The notes beneath the pieces are model-generated. The model did no database searches. It was not told the DNA's origin and saw only the letters and a program-made list of their open reading frames with translations. This document shows positions 36,579 through 49,429 of a stretch of DNA of 64,000 nucleotides, one piece after another. A program made the position numbers and the translations under genes. Numbering within the stretch: the first letter of the stretch is position 1; each line of letters begins with the position of its first letter. Origin of the DNA: Heterohyrax brucei (lineage: Eukaryota; Chordata; Mammalia; Hyracoidea; Procaviidae). The DNA lies in the NCBI GenBank assembly GCA_028571685.1, contig CM053140.1, forward strand, positions 148,723,701 through 148,787,700, written 5' to 3'.

Positions 36579-37579
36579 CCCAAAAGTCACTTTTTAAAAT
36601 TATTTATTATGATTGAGTGAAAGTGTATAATCCAGTTTAAATTTGCATGCCTGCCTATGTGCTGTTTCTACTGTTCTTCTTGCCTGGTGACAGGACACTC
36701 CTCCTTTTTGTTCCATATATCTCATATCCTCTTAACAATCTCCTGTCCCCTCTTCTCCACCCTCTTTACTCCCCTCTAGTAAGAGGCCAGTAGCACAACA
36801 TCCTGTAGATGTGTAGAACCATAAAGTGCACACACGATATGGTCACTCTGCGTTACCGAGTCCAATCTATTCCTGTCTGAGGAGTTGACCTCAGTAATGA
36901 TTTATGGACAAGGACAGCATCAGGTCTAGGGCCCATACTCCCAGGGGAACCACCAGGCCTTTGGACCACCAGTTGTAGTCTTTTAGTGGAGTTCTCATGG
37001 TACAGCCCTCTTTATTCTTGTGTTGCCACTGAGACAAAACTTTGTGAGCTACATCATGGCTGTCACTGGTAGTGGCTGGGCACCATCTGGTTCTTCCAGT
37101 CACATGTTGGTGTAGTTATCCATTCACATGGGTCTTTATGTCTTCTGGGTTCTCTTTCCACCATGTCATTTTGGTCCTTGGTGATCATCTGTACCTGTTG
37201 CGTTGGAAAAATTTGGTGTACCTCAGATGGCAGCTTGTTAGCTTTTAAAATCCCAGACTCCACTCAACAATATGGGGTGGAGAAGACTCTCTTAGCAATA
37301 GGCTAGTCATGTCAATTGGCCTCGATGTCCCATGAGAACATGGTCCCCAGGCCCAGCCCCTGCTATTCTGTGCCTGCAATATTGGGTAAAGTTTGGAAGA
37401 GTATTCATGTTATGTTGATATCTAGTTAAACTGATCTTCTTTCTAATGTGTGCTGTTACTGATTTCACCCAACCAAATTTCTATCGTCTATCTAATCTAT
37501 GACCAGCTCTCTCCCTCCCTCCCCTCTGCTGCAACCATCATAGAATCTTTTCTTCTGTATGTGAGTTTATTTTTAAGTC

Positions 37580-40511
37580 CTTATAGTAGCGGTCTCATAC
37601 GATATTTGTCTTTGTGCCACTGACTGATTTCACTCAGCATAAAGTCTTCCAGTTGAAACCAGGTTATGCAATGCTCCCTAAAATCATCATTGTTCTTTAT
37701 CACTGCATAGTGTTCCATTGAGTATGTACCATAGTCTATTTAGACATTCCTCTGTTGTTGGGCATCTTGGTTGATTCCATCTTTTTGTTATTGTTGACTA
37801 TGCTGCAATGAACAGTCGTGTGCATGTATCTGTTCGTGTGACTGTCCTTGCTTCTGTAGGATATATTCCAAGCAGTGAGATTACTGGCTCAAATGATGTA
37901 TCTATTTCTGGCTTTTTAACAAGGCACCAGATTGCTTTCCAAAGAGGTCGTACTATCTTGCAATTCCACCAGCAGTGTAGGAGAGTTCCAATTTCTCCAC
38001 CGCCTTTCCAGCATTTTTTGTATCTTGTTTTTTGGATCATGACTGACCTTATTGGGGTGAGATGAAATCTAATTATAGTTTTGATTTGAATTTGTTTAGT
38101 AGCTAATGATCATGAGCAATTCTGCGTGTGTCTTTTGGCTGCCTGATTATCATCTTTAGAGAAATATCTGTCCATTTCCTTCTCTTATCACTTAATTGGA
38201 TTAGTTATACTTCTCTTGTTGATATTTTGTAATATCTTGTACATTATGGAGATCAGATGTCAGTCTGACATATAGTTGTAAAATATTTTTTCCCATTTTG
38301 TAGGTGGTCTTTTAATTCTTTTGATGAAGTTTTTGGATGAGCACAAGTGTTTGATTCTTAGTGGTTCCCATTTATCCATTTTCTCTTCTGTTGATCGTGC
38401 TTTCTGTGTCAGATTTTGAAATCTGTCTACATTGTATATTAATACTTCCATTGTTGATGTTATTTTTTCTTGCATGAGCTTTATCATTTTAGATTTGACA
38501 TTTAGGTCTTTGATACAATTCGAGTTGGATTTTGTATGAGAGTTGAGATATGGTTCTGTTTTCATTTTTTTTTTTTTTGCAGAGGGATATCTAATTTTGC
38601 CAGTGCCATTTGTTAAAGAGACTGTTTTTAGCCCAGGTTAAAATTTCAGGGATGTTGTCAAATATTAAGTGTTCATAGGAGGATGTTAGCGCCTCTGGGT
38701 TCTCAACTCTGTTCCATTGGTCTATATGTCTCTTTTTGTACCAGCACCAGCTGTTTCAATAACTGTGGTAGTGTAATAGATTCTAAAGTTGGGTAGGGAG
38801 AGGCCTCCCAGTGTGTTCTTCTTTTTCAGTAGTGCTTTATTTATCCAGGGTTTCTTCCCTTTCCAGACAGAGTTCATGATTTGTTTCTCCATCTCATTAA
38901 AAAATGTCACTAGAATTTGTATGGGGATTGCATTATATAAGGAGATTGCTTTGGGTAAAATAGACATTTTCACAATGTTAAGGGACTGTTTTATCCCTTT
39001 CTATAATGTGAAATAGTCTCAGAAGTATTGGAGTTTTGCCAAGCCAAATGCCATCGAGTCGGTAACTCTTCTCTAAAAGCTTCGTAGAATTCTCCAGTGA
39101 AGCCATCTGGGCCAGGGCTTTTTTTGTTTGGCAATTTTGGGATGACTTTTTCAATCTCTTTCTCTGTGATGGGTTTATTAAGTTGTTCTGCTTCACCTTG
39201 TGATAATTTTGGTAGGTGATGTGAATCCAGAAATTTGTCCATTTCTTCTGGGTTTTCAAATCTGTCATAGTACAGTCTTTCATAGTATTCTGTTATGATG
39301 TTTTTTATTTCTGTTGGATCTTTTGGAGTATCTCCCATTTTGTTTCTTATTCAGGTTATTTGTTTCCTTTCCTGTTTTTCCTTAGTAAGGTTAGCCAATG
39401 GTTTGTCAATTTTGCTTATCTTTTTGAAAAACCAGATTTTGGTTTTTTCAATTTTTTCAATTGTTCTGCTCTCTAATTCATTTAGTTCTGCTCTAATCTT
39501 TGTGATCTGTTTTCTTCCGGTGCTTGAAGGATTCCTCTGTTGCTCTCTTCCTATGTATTCCAGTTCTAGGGTTAATTCTTTGGTTCGAGCGCTTTTTCTT
39601 TCTACATATGTCCATTTATAGAGATAAAATGACCTCTGAGTACTGATTTGGCTGTAACCCCTAGGTTCTGTTAAGAAGCATTTTCATTCTCATTTGAATC
39701 CTTAAATTTCTTTATTTCATCCTTGATTTTTTCCATAACTCATGGCTTTGTGAGCAAGATTTTGTTCAGTTTCCATGAGTTCCAGTTTCTATGTATGTTT
39801 TTTCTGCTACTGATTTTGACTTTTATGGCTTTATGGTCTGAGAAGATGCTTTGCAATAATTCAGCGGTATAGATTTTGTTGAGATTTACTTTATGTCCTA
39901 ACACATGGTCTATTCTGGAAAATATTCCATGTACACTGGAGAAGAAGGTGTAGTTATCTGCTGATGGATAGAAAGCTCTGTGTATGTCAACTAGGTCTAG
40001 TCGGTAATTGTGGCAATAAGATCTTGTGTCTTTAATGATCTTTCTTCTAGAAAGTCTTTCCAATACTGAAATTAGAATGTTGACATTTCCTACTATTATT
40101 GTGGAGTGATCTATCTTATTTTTGAATGCAGTCAGTGTTTCTTCAATGTACTCAGATGCTCTGGTATTGGGTGCACAAATATTTAATATTGTTAAGTTCT
40201 GCTTTTGAATCTTTCAGCAATAAATAGTATCCATCCTTGTCCACAATGGTGGATTTTACATTAAAATCTATTTTATCTGAGATTGGTATTGCCACACTTG
40301 CTCTTTGTACATCGTTAGTTTGGTATATATTATTTTATCCTTTAATTTTCAGTTTATTCATATTTTTAAGTCTAAAGTGAGTTTCCTGTAAGCAACGTAT
40401 AGACAGGTTGTGTCATTTGATCCAAGATGTTGCTAACTGTCTCTTTACTGGAGCATTCAGTCCATTTACATTCAACATAGTTATTGATATTTATGTTTTC
40501 AGTGCTGTCAT
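37580..40511 (-). pseudogene. L1 ORF2 remnant lacking the RT core
   Basis: ATG at 40511 (same MTAL start as the plus-strand copy). The endonuclease late motifs look intact: SRIDHVLG and SDHKAI within 39740-40063. The linker block [20 protein letters not shown] lies in 38991-39338. Immediately after it the sequence jumps to the post-polymerase block ([18 protein letters not shown], near 38970), so the FADD-containing core is deleted. A 26-bp micro-insertion lies next to the junction at 39036-39061. Frameshifts also break the C-terminal part. Confidence 0.85.
39036..39061 (-). repeat. Micro-insertion of SINE/RTE tail, about 26 bp
   Basis: gccaagccaaatgccatcga interrupts the L1 ORF2 frame where the plus-strand copy reads straight through (about 8526-8540). 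Flanking direct repeat is unclear (2-4 bp at most). Confidence 0.65.
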
Positions 40512-40948
40512 TTTGATGTATTTATCATTGTGTTGGTGTTTTCTCTGTTGCTCTTAATACTCTGTTCTGGGACATTCTTCTTTATGGGTTGATTTTCCAC
40601 CCTTTACAGTGTGGTTTTGTGTTGGGTTTTTTGAGACTCCTGTATTACATTCCTTGATTTGATATGTTGCATCTTTATTGTGGTTTGTGGCTCTCCCTAT
40701 GATCCCCCTTAATAATCCATATTTAAATCCAATTTTCACTTCTACATATCTTACTGACTTTCTGTCCATCTGGAAGGAAGATAACTACTGTAGTGTATCC
40801 CTCTTTTTAATGTGATGCTATCATAGTTTTCATGATATGATCACCAGATCACTTCTTGTAATATTAAAACACTGGTTGAGTTTTGTGCCTTCTCAAACTT
40901 AATAGGTTTCTGGATGATGTGTCCTGTATTGCCTCCTAAAATACAGAG

Positions 40949-41899
40949 TTAATGGTTTTGTTTTGCTAAGCCAAGAGCTTCTTTCAGTGTTTCCTGTAGT
41001 TTTGGTTTGGTTTTTACAAAGTCTCTGAATTCCTGTTTATCTGCAAGTGTCTTAATTTCATTTCATATTTGAAAGAGTTTTGCAGGATATATAATTCTTA
41101 GCTGGAAATTCTTCTCATTCAAGGATTTGAGTACGTCATCCTGCTGCCTCCATGCCAGCATAGATTCTGCTGAGAAGTCAGATGAAATTCTACAGGGTTT
41201 CTCTCTTAATGCTAGCTTCGCTTTGAGACTGTCTGCCATTAAGAGTTTCTGCTTATGTTTCATTTTGTTAAACTGGATTATAACTTGTCTTGATGTCTTT
41301 CTTTTGGGATCTAGATTGTGTGGTGTTTGATACATGTCTTGGGTATCTATATTCTCTTCTTTCGTAATTTCAGGAAAGTTTTCTGTCAACAACTCAACAA
41401 TACTCTCTGTGTTTTCAAGTGTCCCTCCCTGTTCAGGAATTCAAATTAGTCATAGATTGTTTCTCTTGATAGAGTCCCACATGTTTCTAAATGCTTCTTC
41501 ATTTTTCTTGTTTCTTTTCTGTGATTTCTCCTCATAAATGCTGGTGTCAGTAGCTCTGTCTTCCAAGTCAGAAAGTCTGTTTTCCAGTTGTTCACTTCCG
41601 TTTTCTTGGCTTATAATTGAATTGTCTAATTCTTTAATTTTGTTATTGATCTGTCAGATTTCAGAATGCTGTTGTTTCATCAGTTTGAACAGCTTGGTTA
41701 ATTTTTCGTTTTGCTCTGACGCATTTTGCATAAGGTCTAGGAGGTCTGTATACATAGTGTTTATGTTCTTGACCTCTGATAGTTTCAGAAAGGCATCTTG
41801 ATCTGGGAAGTTACTTCATTCTTTCTTTTGAGAGCTTCCTCGAGCTGTGGGTAGATTTATCTTTAAGTGTCTGTCCAGGGTTTGTTGTGTTTGGGGCAT
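40949..41899 (-). pseudogene. L1 ORF1 remnant
   Basis: Start ATG at 41899 and stop at 40949 give the expected length of about 316 codons. Frameshifts separate the coiled-coil part (about 41800-41540) from the RNA-binding part (41392-41063, with KPCRISSDFSAES). The final block near 41000 still reads KTKPKLQETLKEAL. This is the best-preserved ORF1 layout in the window. Confidence 0.82.
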
Positions 41900-42945
41900 C
41901 TAAATGTTGTTTAGTTTCTCTGGTGTTGCCTTAACAGGACCTGAGATGCAGTCTGAGAAGGAAGGTGATCATCAGTCACCTCTATGTTCTCCAGGGACTG
42001 GAACCAGTGGAATCTCTGGGGTAGCAGTCTCCACCTCCTGGTTGGCAAAGGCACAACCTTTCTTACAGATTCACTGGGGCACCATCAGCTAACCCTGCAA
42101 TGTGGGTCAGTAAAGAGATGCTGTGAGGAAGAGATGCTGTGAGACTGTATAATAGCTATTTATATAAGTTAGTCTTATTTTGAAAGGTAAAAGCTGACAG
42201 CTTCCAAAATCAGTCAGACTGTAATGTGTGCAAGCCCCTCTTTACAGCTGGCAATGGAGGTACCTCTATATCCATCCCAAGATGCTGTAATCTAGTTCAA
42301 AGTATGGACAGGCTACTGCCCTACTGTGATCTGCTGCTGCACCCAACCTGTAAGGCTACACTGTGCTAAACACAGCTTTTCTGCTGGGAAATCACCTCCC
42401 AGGCTGACACTGCCTCCCAGCCTGGGAGTTAGCCCTTGCTGAGGTGTCCATTTTGGTAATTGTGCCTTCCAGTTGAACAAGATGGCATCTTGCACAAACT
42501 CTCCTGCTCACTGCGAAATAGCCAAATCAATGGCACAGGTTTAGAAAGACGGGGTGGAGGGGCCATGGTGCTCTAAACCTAGAGCTGGGCTCTCAAAGTG
42601 TTGCTATTCTGCCTCCTGATCACATCAGCAGTGTGGATGAGCTTCGCTGTCTGCTAAGCTCTACCCCTGTCTGCCAGCTAAGACAGCTTTGAAAGAAAAA
42701 TAAGTTAAAAATGCCAGTTGTCTCCAGTCCATGAGGGCCAACCATTTGACAAGGGTGGGGGTCAGCAAAAAAAAGAAGTTTCCCATTCAGTGGCATGTAG
42801 TCCAAACTGACAACCCTATACAATGTCCTAAGTCTCACTAGGTGTCCATAAATCTCCATTTAATTGTCAATCCAGGCCTTAGTCTTTGGAGGGAATTAAG
42901 GAGAGGTGTGTCTGGTCTACCATCTTGATTCTGCCCTCCAGTATA
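41900..42945 (-). promoter_or_regulatory. L1 5' UTR
   Basis: Reverse L1 leader ending at 42945 with the complement of the AAGATGGT motif. It contains a single copy of the unit that is duplicated in the L1 at 54659-56341. Confidence 0.7.
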
Positions 42946-43797
42946 CAAATCTTTAAAAGAATTTCAAATACTAGGGTATCAATTACTTTTAGGAAAAGAG
43001 AAAATGTAATTTGGGGTTTGGGGCATAAATAGAAGTTTCTACTGTATACAGAATGATTTTATGAACTTTTAAAAATGACTGCAGTTTAATAGAGTGTAAT
43101 GTTAACATCTGGTAACCAATTAGTGGGTACATCAAAATTTATAAACTGTTCTACTCAAAATCATATATATATATATATATATATATAAATGATACAGTAT
43201 GGCTAAGAAGTATATGTTGTGGAGATATAAAAACACATGTTTATAAAAAAATTGTTTAAAAAAATAGTCAATAGATGCAAATAATGCACAAATATCACTA
43301 TATCTTAAAAATCAAATGTTTGAAAATATAATAAAATAAATATAAAAAGATTAGCTCAATAAAATGAATATGTAGATCAATATCATACTTAAAGAATTAG
43401 AACCATGAAAAACTTAAAACAATAATAAATTTAGTTTTCCTTTTTTGATTACCATATTTTAACTTTTTTAGTACAAGTTTTGATCAATGAAAGTTTTTTA
43501 ATTTTTTTATTAGAAATGTCCTCATACAGGATGTAATATTGCTTTAAAGCCTTGAATTTTTAATGAACTACATAAAATTATATACAGCTGTCATATTTGG
43601 CTTATCATATATTGACATTTAATGCAATGTTAGGAATGATTTCTCTTGATATATATACATGAATTTTGTTTAAATGTTTGCACTGAAGTTGATTACACAC
43701 CTGGATTGAGAATTGAATGATTAAACCATAAATTATGTGCACATTTCCCTTACTAAGGGGAATTTACTTGTATCTTTATTTCTTGCAATGAAATATA
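42946..43797. other. AT-rich spacer with (TA)n
   Basis: Very AT-rich; a pure (AT)n tract lies at about 43163-43187. No gene or named element. Confidence 0.5.
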
Positions 43798-44039
43798 CAA
43801 AGTTGTATCATCTGTGTATCACAAGTTGTTTATGAATCTTCCTCAGATATTGTCAGCTTCTTGGATATTTGTTCAGTATATAAACTGAGGTGAAAGGATG
43901 CAACCCTGAGGCACACTTTTCCTGACATTAAACTAAGCAGTTTCCTTTTGTTCTGTTCCAAAGACTGCCTCTTGATGAGCACAATTAAGTGTTCTAGAAT
44001 TCCCATTCTTCTCATTTAATCCAAAATTTGTTACAATCT

Positions 44040-44602
44040 TGTCATGGTATGAACTGTGTCCCTCCACCAAATATTCATCAACTTGGTGAGGCCATGATTC
44101 CCAGTATTGTGTGGTTGTCCTACAATTTGATACTTTAATTTTATGTTAGAGGTGATTTAAGTGGGATTATAACACCCTTACTAAGGTTACATCCTTGATG
44201 GAATGCAAAAAATATGGTCAGTACCACCTTTATCTTACAATGCCAAGCCAGCCAAGTGCCATCGAGTCGTATCCAACTCATGGCGACCCTAGGGGCCAGG
44301 GTAGATAAAATAAAATTGAAGCCAGCAGAGATGGGAGGACCTCATACCAGAAAAAAAGCAGTGCTAGGAGGCCAAGGTATCCTCTGAACCCAGAATTCCT
44401 ATATGGAGAAGTTCTAGTCTTGGGGAAGATTGATGATAAGGACTATCCTCCAAAACCAACAGAGAGAAAGATTTCCCCTGGAGCTAACATCCTGAATTTA
44501 GACTTACAGCCTTCTAGACTGTGAGAAAATACAGTTGTCTCTTTGAAAGCCATCCATGTGTGATATTTTGGTTATAACAGCACTAGGTGACTAACACATA
44601 TC
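44040..44602 (+). mobile_element. MaLR-type solo LTR
   Basis: Starts tgtcatggtatgaactgtgt and ends with ggtgactaacaca. It carries the MLT1-like 3' block (cctggagctaacatcctgaa; gactgtgagaaaatacagtt; cactaggtgactaacac). Shares its layout with 51017-51502 and, in reverse, 54547-56800. It is itself interrupted by the micro-insertion at 44241-44300. Confidence 0.8.
44241..44300 (-). repeat. Micro-insertion of SINE/RTE tail, about 60 bp
   Basis: Longest of the group: tgccaagccagccaagtgcc then the SINE tail through catggcgaccctagggg. It falls between cttacaa and the next LTR block and includes a doubled GCCAA unit. Confidence 0.72.
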
Positions 44603-44992
44603 CACGGAATTGAATGCCTTTACATAGTAATTAAAACACAGCTAAATATCTTTCTCGTGTTTTCTGCTGTCAGGCAAGATATATCTGACATCAGCAATGA
44701 TATTCCTCCCTCCATATCCTTCTGCTTGACTTTCTTTCTGGTAGTTCCCTGTCATTGTACTTCTGCAACCACTTTTGAATGATCTTCAGGAAAATCTTAC
44801 TTATGTGTGATAGTAATGATATTGTTCAATGATTTCTGCATTCTGTTGGATTACCTTTCTATGCAGTAGGCACAAACATACATCGTTTCCAATCAGTTGG
44901 ACTGGCAGCTATCTTCCAAATGTTTGGCAGATAAGTAAACACCTTCAGAGCAGCATGTGTTTATTGAAACATTTGAGTTTGAAATGATATTC

Positions 44993-45313
44993 TTTAAAAG
45001 AATTATTGTGCTTTATGTGAAACTTTTTAATCGAAGTCTATTTGTCATACAAAAAAGATACACATTGCTGTGTAACTGTAGCTGCTCTTCCCACCCTGGG
45101 ACAGCATGCTTTTCTTCTCTGCCCTCTCTGTTAAACTAGCTCTTGTCCCTACACTTCACCTCTGGACAAGAGTTGCTCATTTAGTCTCATGTATCTGCTT
45201 AAGCCAAGAAGCACACGAGTATAATTTTTTGTCTTATAGTTTAGCCCAAACTTTAAAGAGATGGCTTCGGAAATGGTTTCAGTTCTGGGGTAACAGACAG
45301 TCTTGGGTAAATT
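44993..45313 (-). mobile_element. L1 3' UTR fragment nested in RTE
   Basis: Reverse L1 end, related to the subfamily at 16352. Near-identical 8-bp repeats, gatattct (44985-44992) and ggtattct (45314-45321), flank it. Confidence 0.82.
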
Positions 45314-47822
45314 GGTATTCTACCAATTCCAGGAGCTTTATTTTTTGCCAATGCCTCCAGTGCAGCTTAGATTTCTTCCTTCAGTGCCATCAGTTCTTTG
45401 TCATATGCTACATCCTAAAATAGCTGAATGTCTGCTAATTATTTTTGGTACATTGACTCTGTTTATTCTTTCCATCTTCTTCAGATACTTCTTGTGTGAT
45501 TCAATATTTCTCATGTAGAATCCTTAAACATTGCAGCTCAAGGCTTGAATTTTATCCTCAGTTCTTTCAGTCATGAGAGAGCACATTCCCTCTTCAGTAT
45601 TTTCTATCTCTAGGTCTTTGACAGAATAATATTCACATGTCTACAAGGAAGATCAGTTAACACAACTATTATTCAAATGTATACATCCACCACTAAGATT
45701 TTTACCAATGTATGCACTTTAAAATTGATCTAAAATGCAATTCAGTTGTATTGCTATCAGTTATTAGAATGCAAAAGTTAGAACTAAAGCAGGACTGATA
45801 GTTGGAAAAAATGGCTTTGGTGATAGAAATGATGCTAGAACTGAATGACAGAATTTTGCAAAATCTAAGACTCCTTCATTGCAAACACCTTTGTTTTTTT
45901 TTCACCAACAGAAACAATAACTATACACATGGACTATGCCAGATGGAGTACACAGGAATAACGCTGACTACATCTGTGGAAAAAGGCAATGGGAAATTCA
46001 GTGTCATCAGCCAGAACAAGGGCAGAGGCCACCTGCATACCAGACCATCAGTTGCTCATATGCAACTTCAAAGTAAAATTGAAGAAAATTAGAACAAGTA
46101 CAAGAAAACCAAAGCATGACCTTGAATATATTCCTCCTGAATTTGGAGACCTTCTCACGAACAGATTTGATGTATTGAATACTAGCAAATGAAGACTAGA
46201 TGAGTTGTGGAAAGCTATCGAGGATATCACATATGAAGAAAGCAAGAGGTCATTAAAAAGGTGGGAAAGAACGAAAAGAACAAAATGAATGTCAGAAGAG
46301 ACTCAGAAACTTTCTCTTCACCATTAAATAGTTAAAAGAAATGGAAGAAAGGATGCAGTAAAAGAACTGAACAGAGGATTTCAAAGGGCAGTTCAAAAAG
46401 ATGTTCAATGAGAAGAGCATGTGCAGTTCTCAAGCTGAAAGAATTGAAAAAAATGCAGGCCTTAAGCTATAAGAATGAAGAATTCTTTAGGGAAAATACG
46501 AAATTACACAGAAAGCATCAAAAAGAAGAAGAATTGGTCTGTGTTCAACCAATTTGGGAGGTAACATGATTAGGAACCGACAGTACTGACGGAAGAAGTA
46601 CAAGCTACACTGAAAGCACTGGTGAAATACAAGTCTCCAGAAGTTGAAAGAACATCAGTTGAGATTTTTCAGCTAACAAATGCAGTGTTGAAAGTATTCA
46701 GACATCTATGCCAGCAAATTCAGAAGACCATTATCTGGCCAGCTGATCAGACTATTGCCAAGAAATACGTTTCATCCAAATGTGTAAATTATCAAAAATA
46801 CCATTCATATCATGTGCAAGTAAAACTTTGCTGAAGATCATTCAAAAGTGGCTACAGCAGTGTATCAACAAAGAATTGCCAGAAATTCAAGCTGGATTTA
46901 GAAGATGTGTAACCAGTAATATCATTGCTGATGTCAGATGGGTCCTGGCTGGAAGCACAGAATACTAGAAAGATATTTACATGTACTTTCTTCACTATGC
47001 AAAGATATTTGGCTGTGTAAATCACAACAAATTATGGATAACATTGAGAAGAATGGGAATTTAAGAGCATTTAACTGAGTACATAAAGAGGAAGTTGTTT
47101 GAATAGAACAGAGGAATGCTGTATGGTTTAAAACTCAGGAATTGAGTGTTACGAGGGTCTTATCCTTTCATGCCTTTTCAGTCTGTGTGCTGAGTAAAAG
47201 AGTTCAAGAAGCTGACCTCTATGCATAAGAATGATGAACAAAGATGGAGGAAGATTCATTAACAACCTGAGTTACGCTGGTGACAAAACTTTGTTGCTGA
47301 AAGTGAAGAGGGCTTTAAGCACTTACTGCTGAAAATCAAAGATCATAAAGACTATGGATTATCCCTCAACATAAAGAAAGCAAAAAATGCTCACAAATGG
47401 GCTAGTAAGCAACATCATAATAAATGGAGAAAAGATTGAAGTTGTCAAGGATTCCATTTTACTTGGATCCATAATCAACATCCCTTGGAGCAGCAGTGAA
47501 GAAATCAGAAGATGCATTACATCAAGTAAATCTGTTGCATAAGACCTCTTCAAGGTGTCAAAAAGCAAAGACGTCACCTTCAAGACTCAGGTGCGCCTGA
47601 CCCAAGCTGTAGTGTTTTCAGTTGCCTCTTACACATGTGAAAGCTGGATGATGAATGAGGAATACTGAAAGAGACTTGATGCCTTTGTATTGTTATGCTG
47701 GAGAAGAATATTGCATACGCTGCAGACTGCTGAAAAACAAGTCTGTCTGGAAAGAAACACAACCAGAATACTCATAGAAACAAGGGAGGTGAGACTATGA
47801 GACTATGTCTCATGTGCATGTT

Positions 47823-47845
47823 TGTGTGTGTGTGTGTGTGTGTGT
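47823..47845. repeat. (GT)n microsatellite
   Basis: About eleven uninterrupted GT dinucleotides, followed by an imperfect AT-rich stretch. Confidence 0.9.
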
Positions 47846-47932
47846 ACGCATACATATATGTGTATTTTATAGATATATATGTAAAATACACAAAAATATA
47901 CTCTCGTTTTTTGACCTGCTATTAATTCTTTT

Positions 47933-47977
47933 CTAGGGTCACTATGAGTCAGAATTGACTCTATGGCAGTGGGTTTT
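47933..47977 (+). repeat. 45-bp AfroSINE tail insertion
   Basis: Only the last 45 bases of an AfroSINE (ctagggtcactatgagtcag through gcagtgggtttt). A perfect 12-bp repeat, attaattctttt, flanks it at 47921-47932 and 47978-47989. The paralogous segment at about 50105 lacks the insert. Confidence 0.88.
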
Positions 47978-48019
47978 ATTAATTCTTTTAATAGTATCTG
48001 TTGTTCAAAGTTGACTCAA

Positions 48020-48094
48020 TGGCTGTCTCAGACTGTGTTCTCTAGGGAAGCAAATCAGCAAAGGGTATAAATGTATACAGAGATTTATAGGTAA
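48020..48094 (-). repeat. LTR-like repeat fragment
   Basis: Matches the start of 50150-50609 as read on the plus strand (gactgtgttctctagggaag, gcaaatcagcaaag). Only about 75 bases of the element remain. Confidence 0.6.
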
Positions 48095-48142
48095 GTCCCT
48101 GAAGAAAGACATCACTCTTGATAATGTAGAGGGCCCACAACA

Positions 48143-48522
48143 GGTCTTTGCATATTTCATTATAATGCTTTTGTTTTTTTCTTGTTGAACTATCCTTTGA
48201 AATCTTCTGTTCAACTCTTTTGCTTCATCATTTCTTCTGTTCATTTTAGTTTCTTCATATCCAACAGTAAGTTTCAATCTCTTCTGACATGCATTTTGGT
48301 CTTTTCTTTCTGCTTTTAATGACCTTTTACTTGTGTATGATGCCTTTGATTTCATTCTATAATTCATCTGGTCTTTGGTCCTTAGCATTCAATGTGTCGA
48401 ATCTGCTCTTGAGGCTGTCTCTCAGAATTCAGGTGGGCTATAGTTGAGGTCCTACTTTGCCTCTTGTGGACTTGTAGTTTTCTTCAGCTTTAACTTGAAC
48501 TTGCGTATGAATGGTTGATATT
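48143..48522 (-). mobile_element. RTE LINE linker fragment
   Basis: Reverse RTE between endonuclease and polymerase (ggtctttgcatatttcatta to cttgaacttgcgtatgaatg). A separate copy from the plus-strand RTE that ends at 48137. Confidence 0.82.
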
Positions 48523-48859
48523 AAAAATGAATATTTCTACACTTGTAAGTCAAAACTTGCATCAGTGTCAATAATGGTTACGTATCTGGTCGCTGTGAAA
48601 TGGTGTCTCATTCATTTGATGTTTTTCCCATTTCTTATCAAACTGACAGCTCTTCAAGTCTTTGTTTTTTCATTTATTATTCTATTTTTATTCATTTTCC
48701 TGCTTTTTCTTAATTTTTCTTGTCAAGGATTAATATTTTTAAGTAAATTATTCATTAAATTGCCAACTATTAAAGATGTTCTCTAGAAACTTTTTAAAAA
48801 TGTTTCTGTAATTTCTGTCTATCTTTTAATACTCCTCTATGCTTAAAATGTTGCTGTGT

Positions 48860-49012
48860 CTTTAGAAAAGCAACTTAGTCTACTTCTCAATTGTCCCATC
48901 TGTAAAAAGGGGAAAACAATAATAACATTTACTTCAAGGAGTTAATACATGCAAAGATCATATAGCAGTGCCTGGTACATTGCTTGGGCTTTATATGGGC
49001 TTGCTAACTGTG
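48860..49012 (-). repeat. MIR SINE
   Basis: Reverse MIR: catctgtaaaaaggggaaaa, taatacatgcaaagatcata, and cagtgcctggtacat. These are the characteristic core and 3' blocks in the right order. Confidence 0.8.
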
Positions 49013-49429
49013 TCACCATGTTATTTTTTTCAATTAAGTATTAATGTGTTTTAAAATATATTATGCAAATGAGTGTGTGCAAGTGCATGAGTATCAGTGT
49101 GTGTTTATGTGTTTGTTGTATTGTGGTACAAAATAAATCTCAGTAATTAAAAAAAATTCAAGTCAAATAAGGTAGGTTCTCTGATAAGAGATTGATCAAA
49201 TTATAAATCAACAACTAAAGTAAATGGAGCAATATGCTACATTCATGTTTCTGAAGATGTGATATTGCTAAAATGTCAAGTACATCAAATTGATATGAAC
49301 TCCATAAAGCCACAAATAGACTTTACAGCTTGTTATTTTTGTTGTGGTGGTGGTGGGGTGTTACTGTTTTGGTATTTTAGAAACTAAGAAAGTATGTACA
49401 GAAATGTAGAAAATTGAATACAGAAAAAA
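49013..49429. other. AT-rich spacer
   Basis: Contains a degenerate TG-rich stretch (about 49070-49130) and a GGT-rich patch near 49345. No gene. Confidence 0.4.

Larger units (their letters stand above)
36598..42945 (-). mobile_element. L1 retrotransposon, both ends present, polymerase core deleted
   Basis: Minus-strand order: 5' UTR 42945-41900, ORF1 41899-40949, ORF2 40511 to about 37580, 3' UTR to 36598 with a T-rich end. About 6.35 kb compared with 7.25 kb for the plus-strand copy at 4650. The difference is explained by a deletion of about 0.9 kb in ORF2 at about 38995-39005. It abuts the deleted L1 at 35310-36578 in the same orientation. Confidence 0.9.
43798..45625 (-). mobile_element. 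RTE LINE fragment with two nested insertions
   Basis: Reverse RTE from the late polymerase region (43798) back into the linker (45625). It is interrupted by an LTR (44040-44602) and an L1 end (44993-45313). RTE sequence on either side of each insert is collinear. The 3' end of the element is missing. Confidence 0.85.
45786..48137 (+). mobile_element. RTE LINE, endonuclease to 3' region, disrupted
   Basis: Opens in the endonuclease (an atggctttggtgatagaaat block at about 45811) and passes through the linker and polymerase to the 3' region. It is broken at about 47815-48095 by a (GT)n tract and a repeat segment, and a last piece (agtccctgaagaaagacatc) appears at 48096-48137. Many stops and frameshifts. 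The longest open run is 96 codons (45802-46092), within the endonuclease. Confidence 0.82.

Noticed and set aside
43798..48137. The two facing RTE pieces as one twin-primed insertion
   Set aside because: The minus-strand piece covers linker and polymerase that the plus-strand piece also contains, so they overlap in the element and cannot be parts of one copy.
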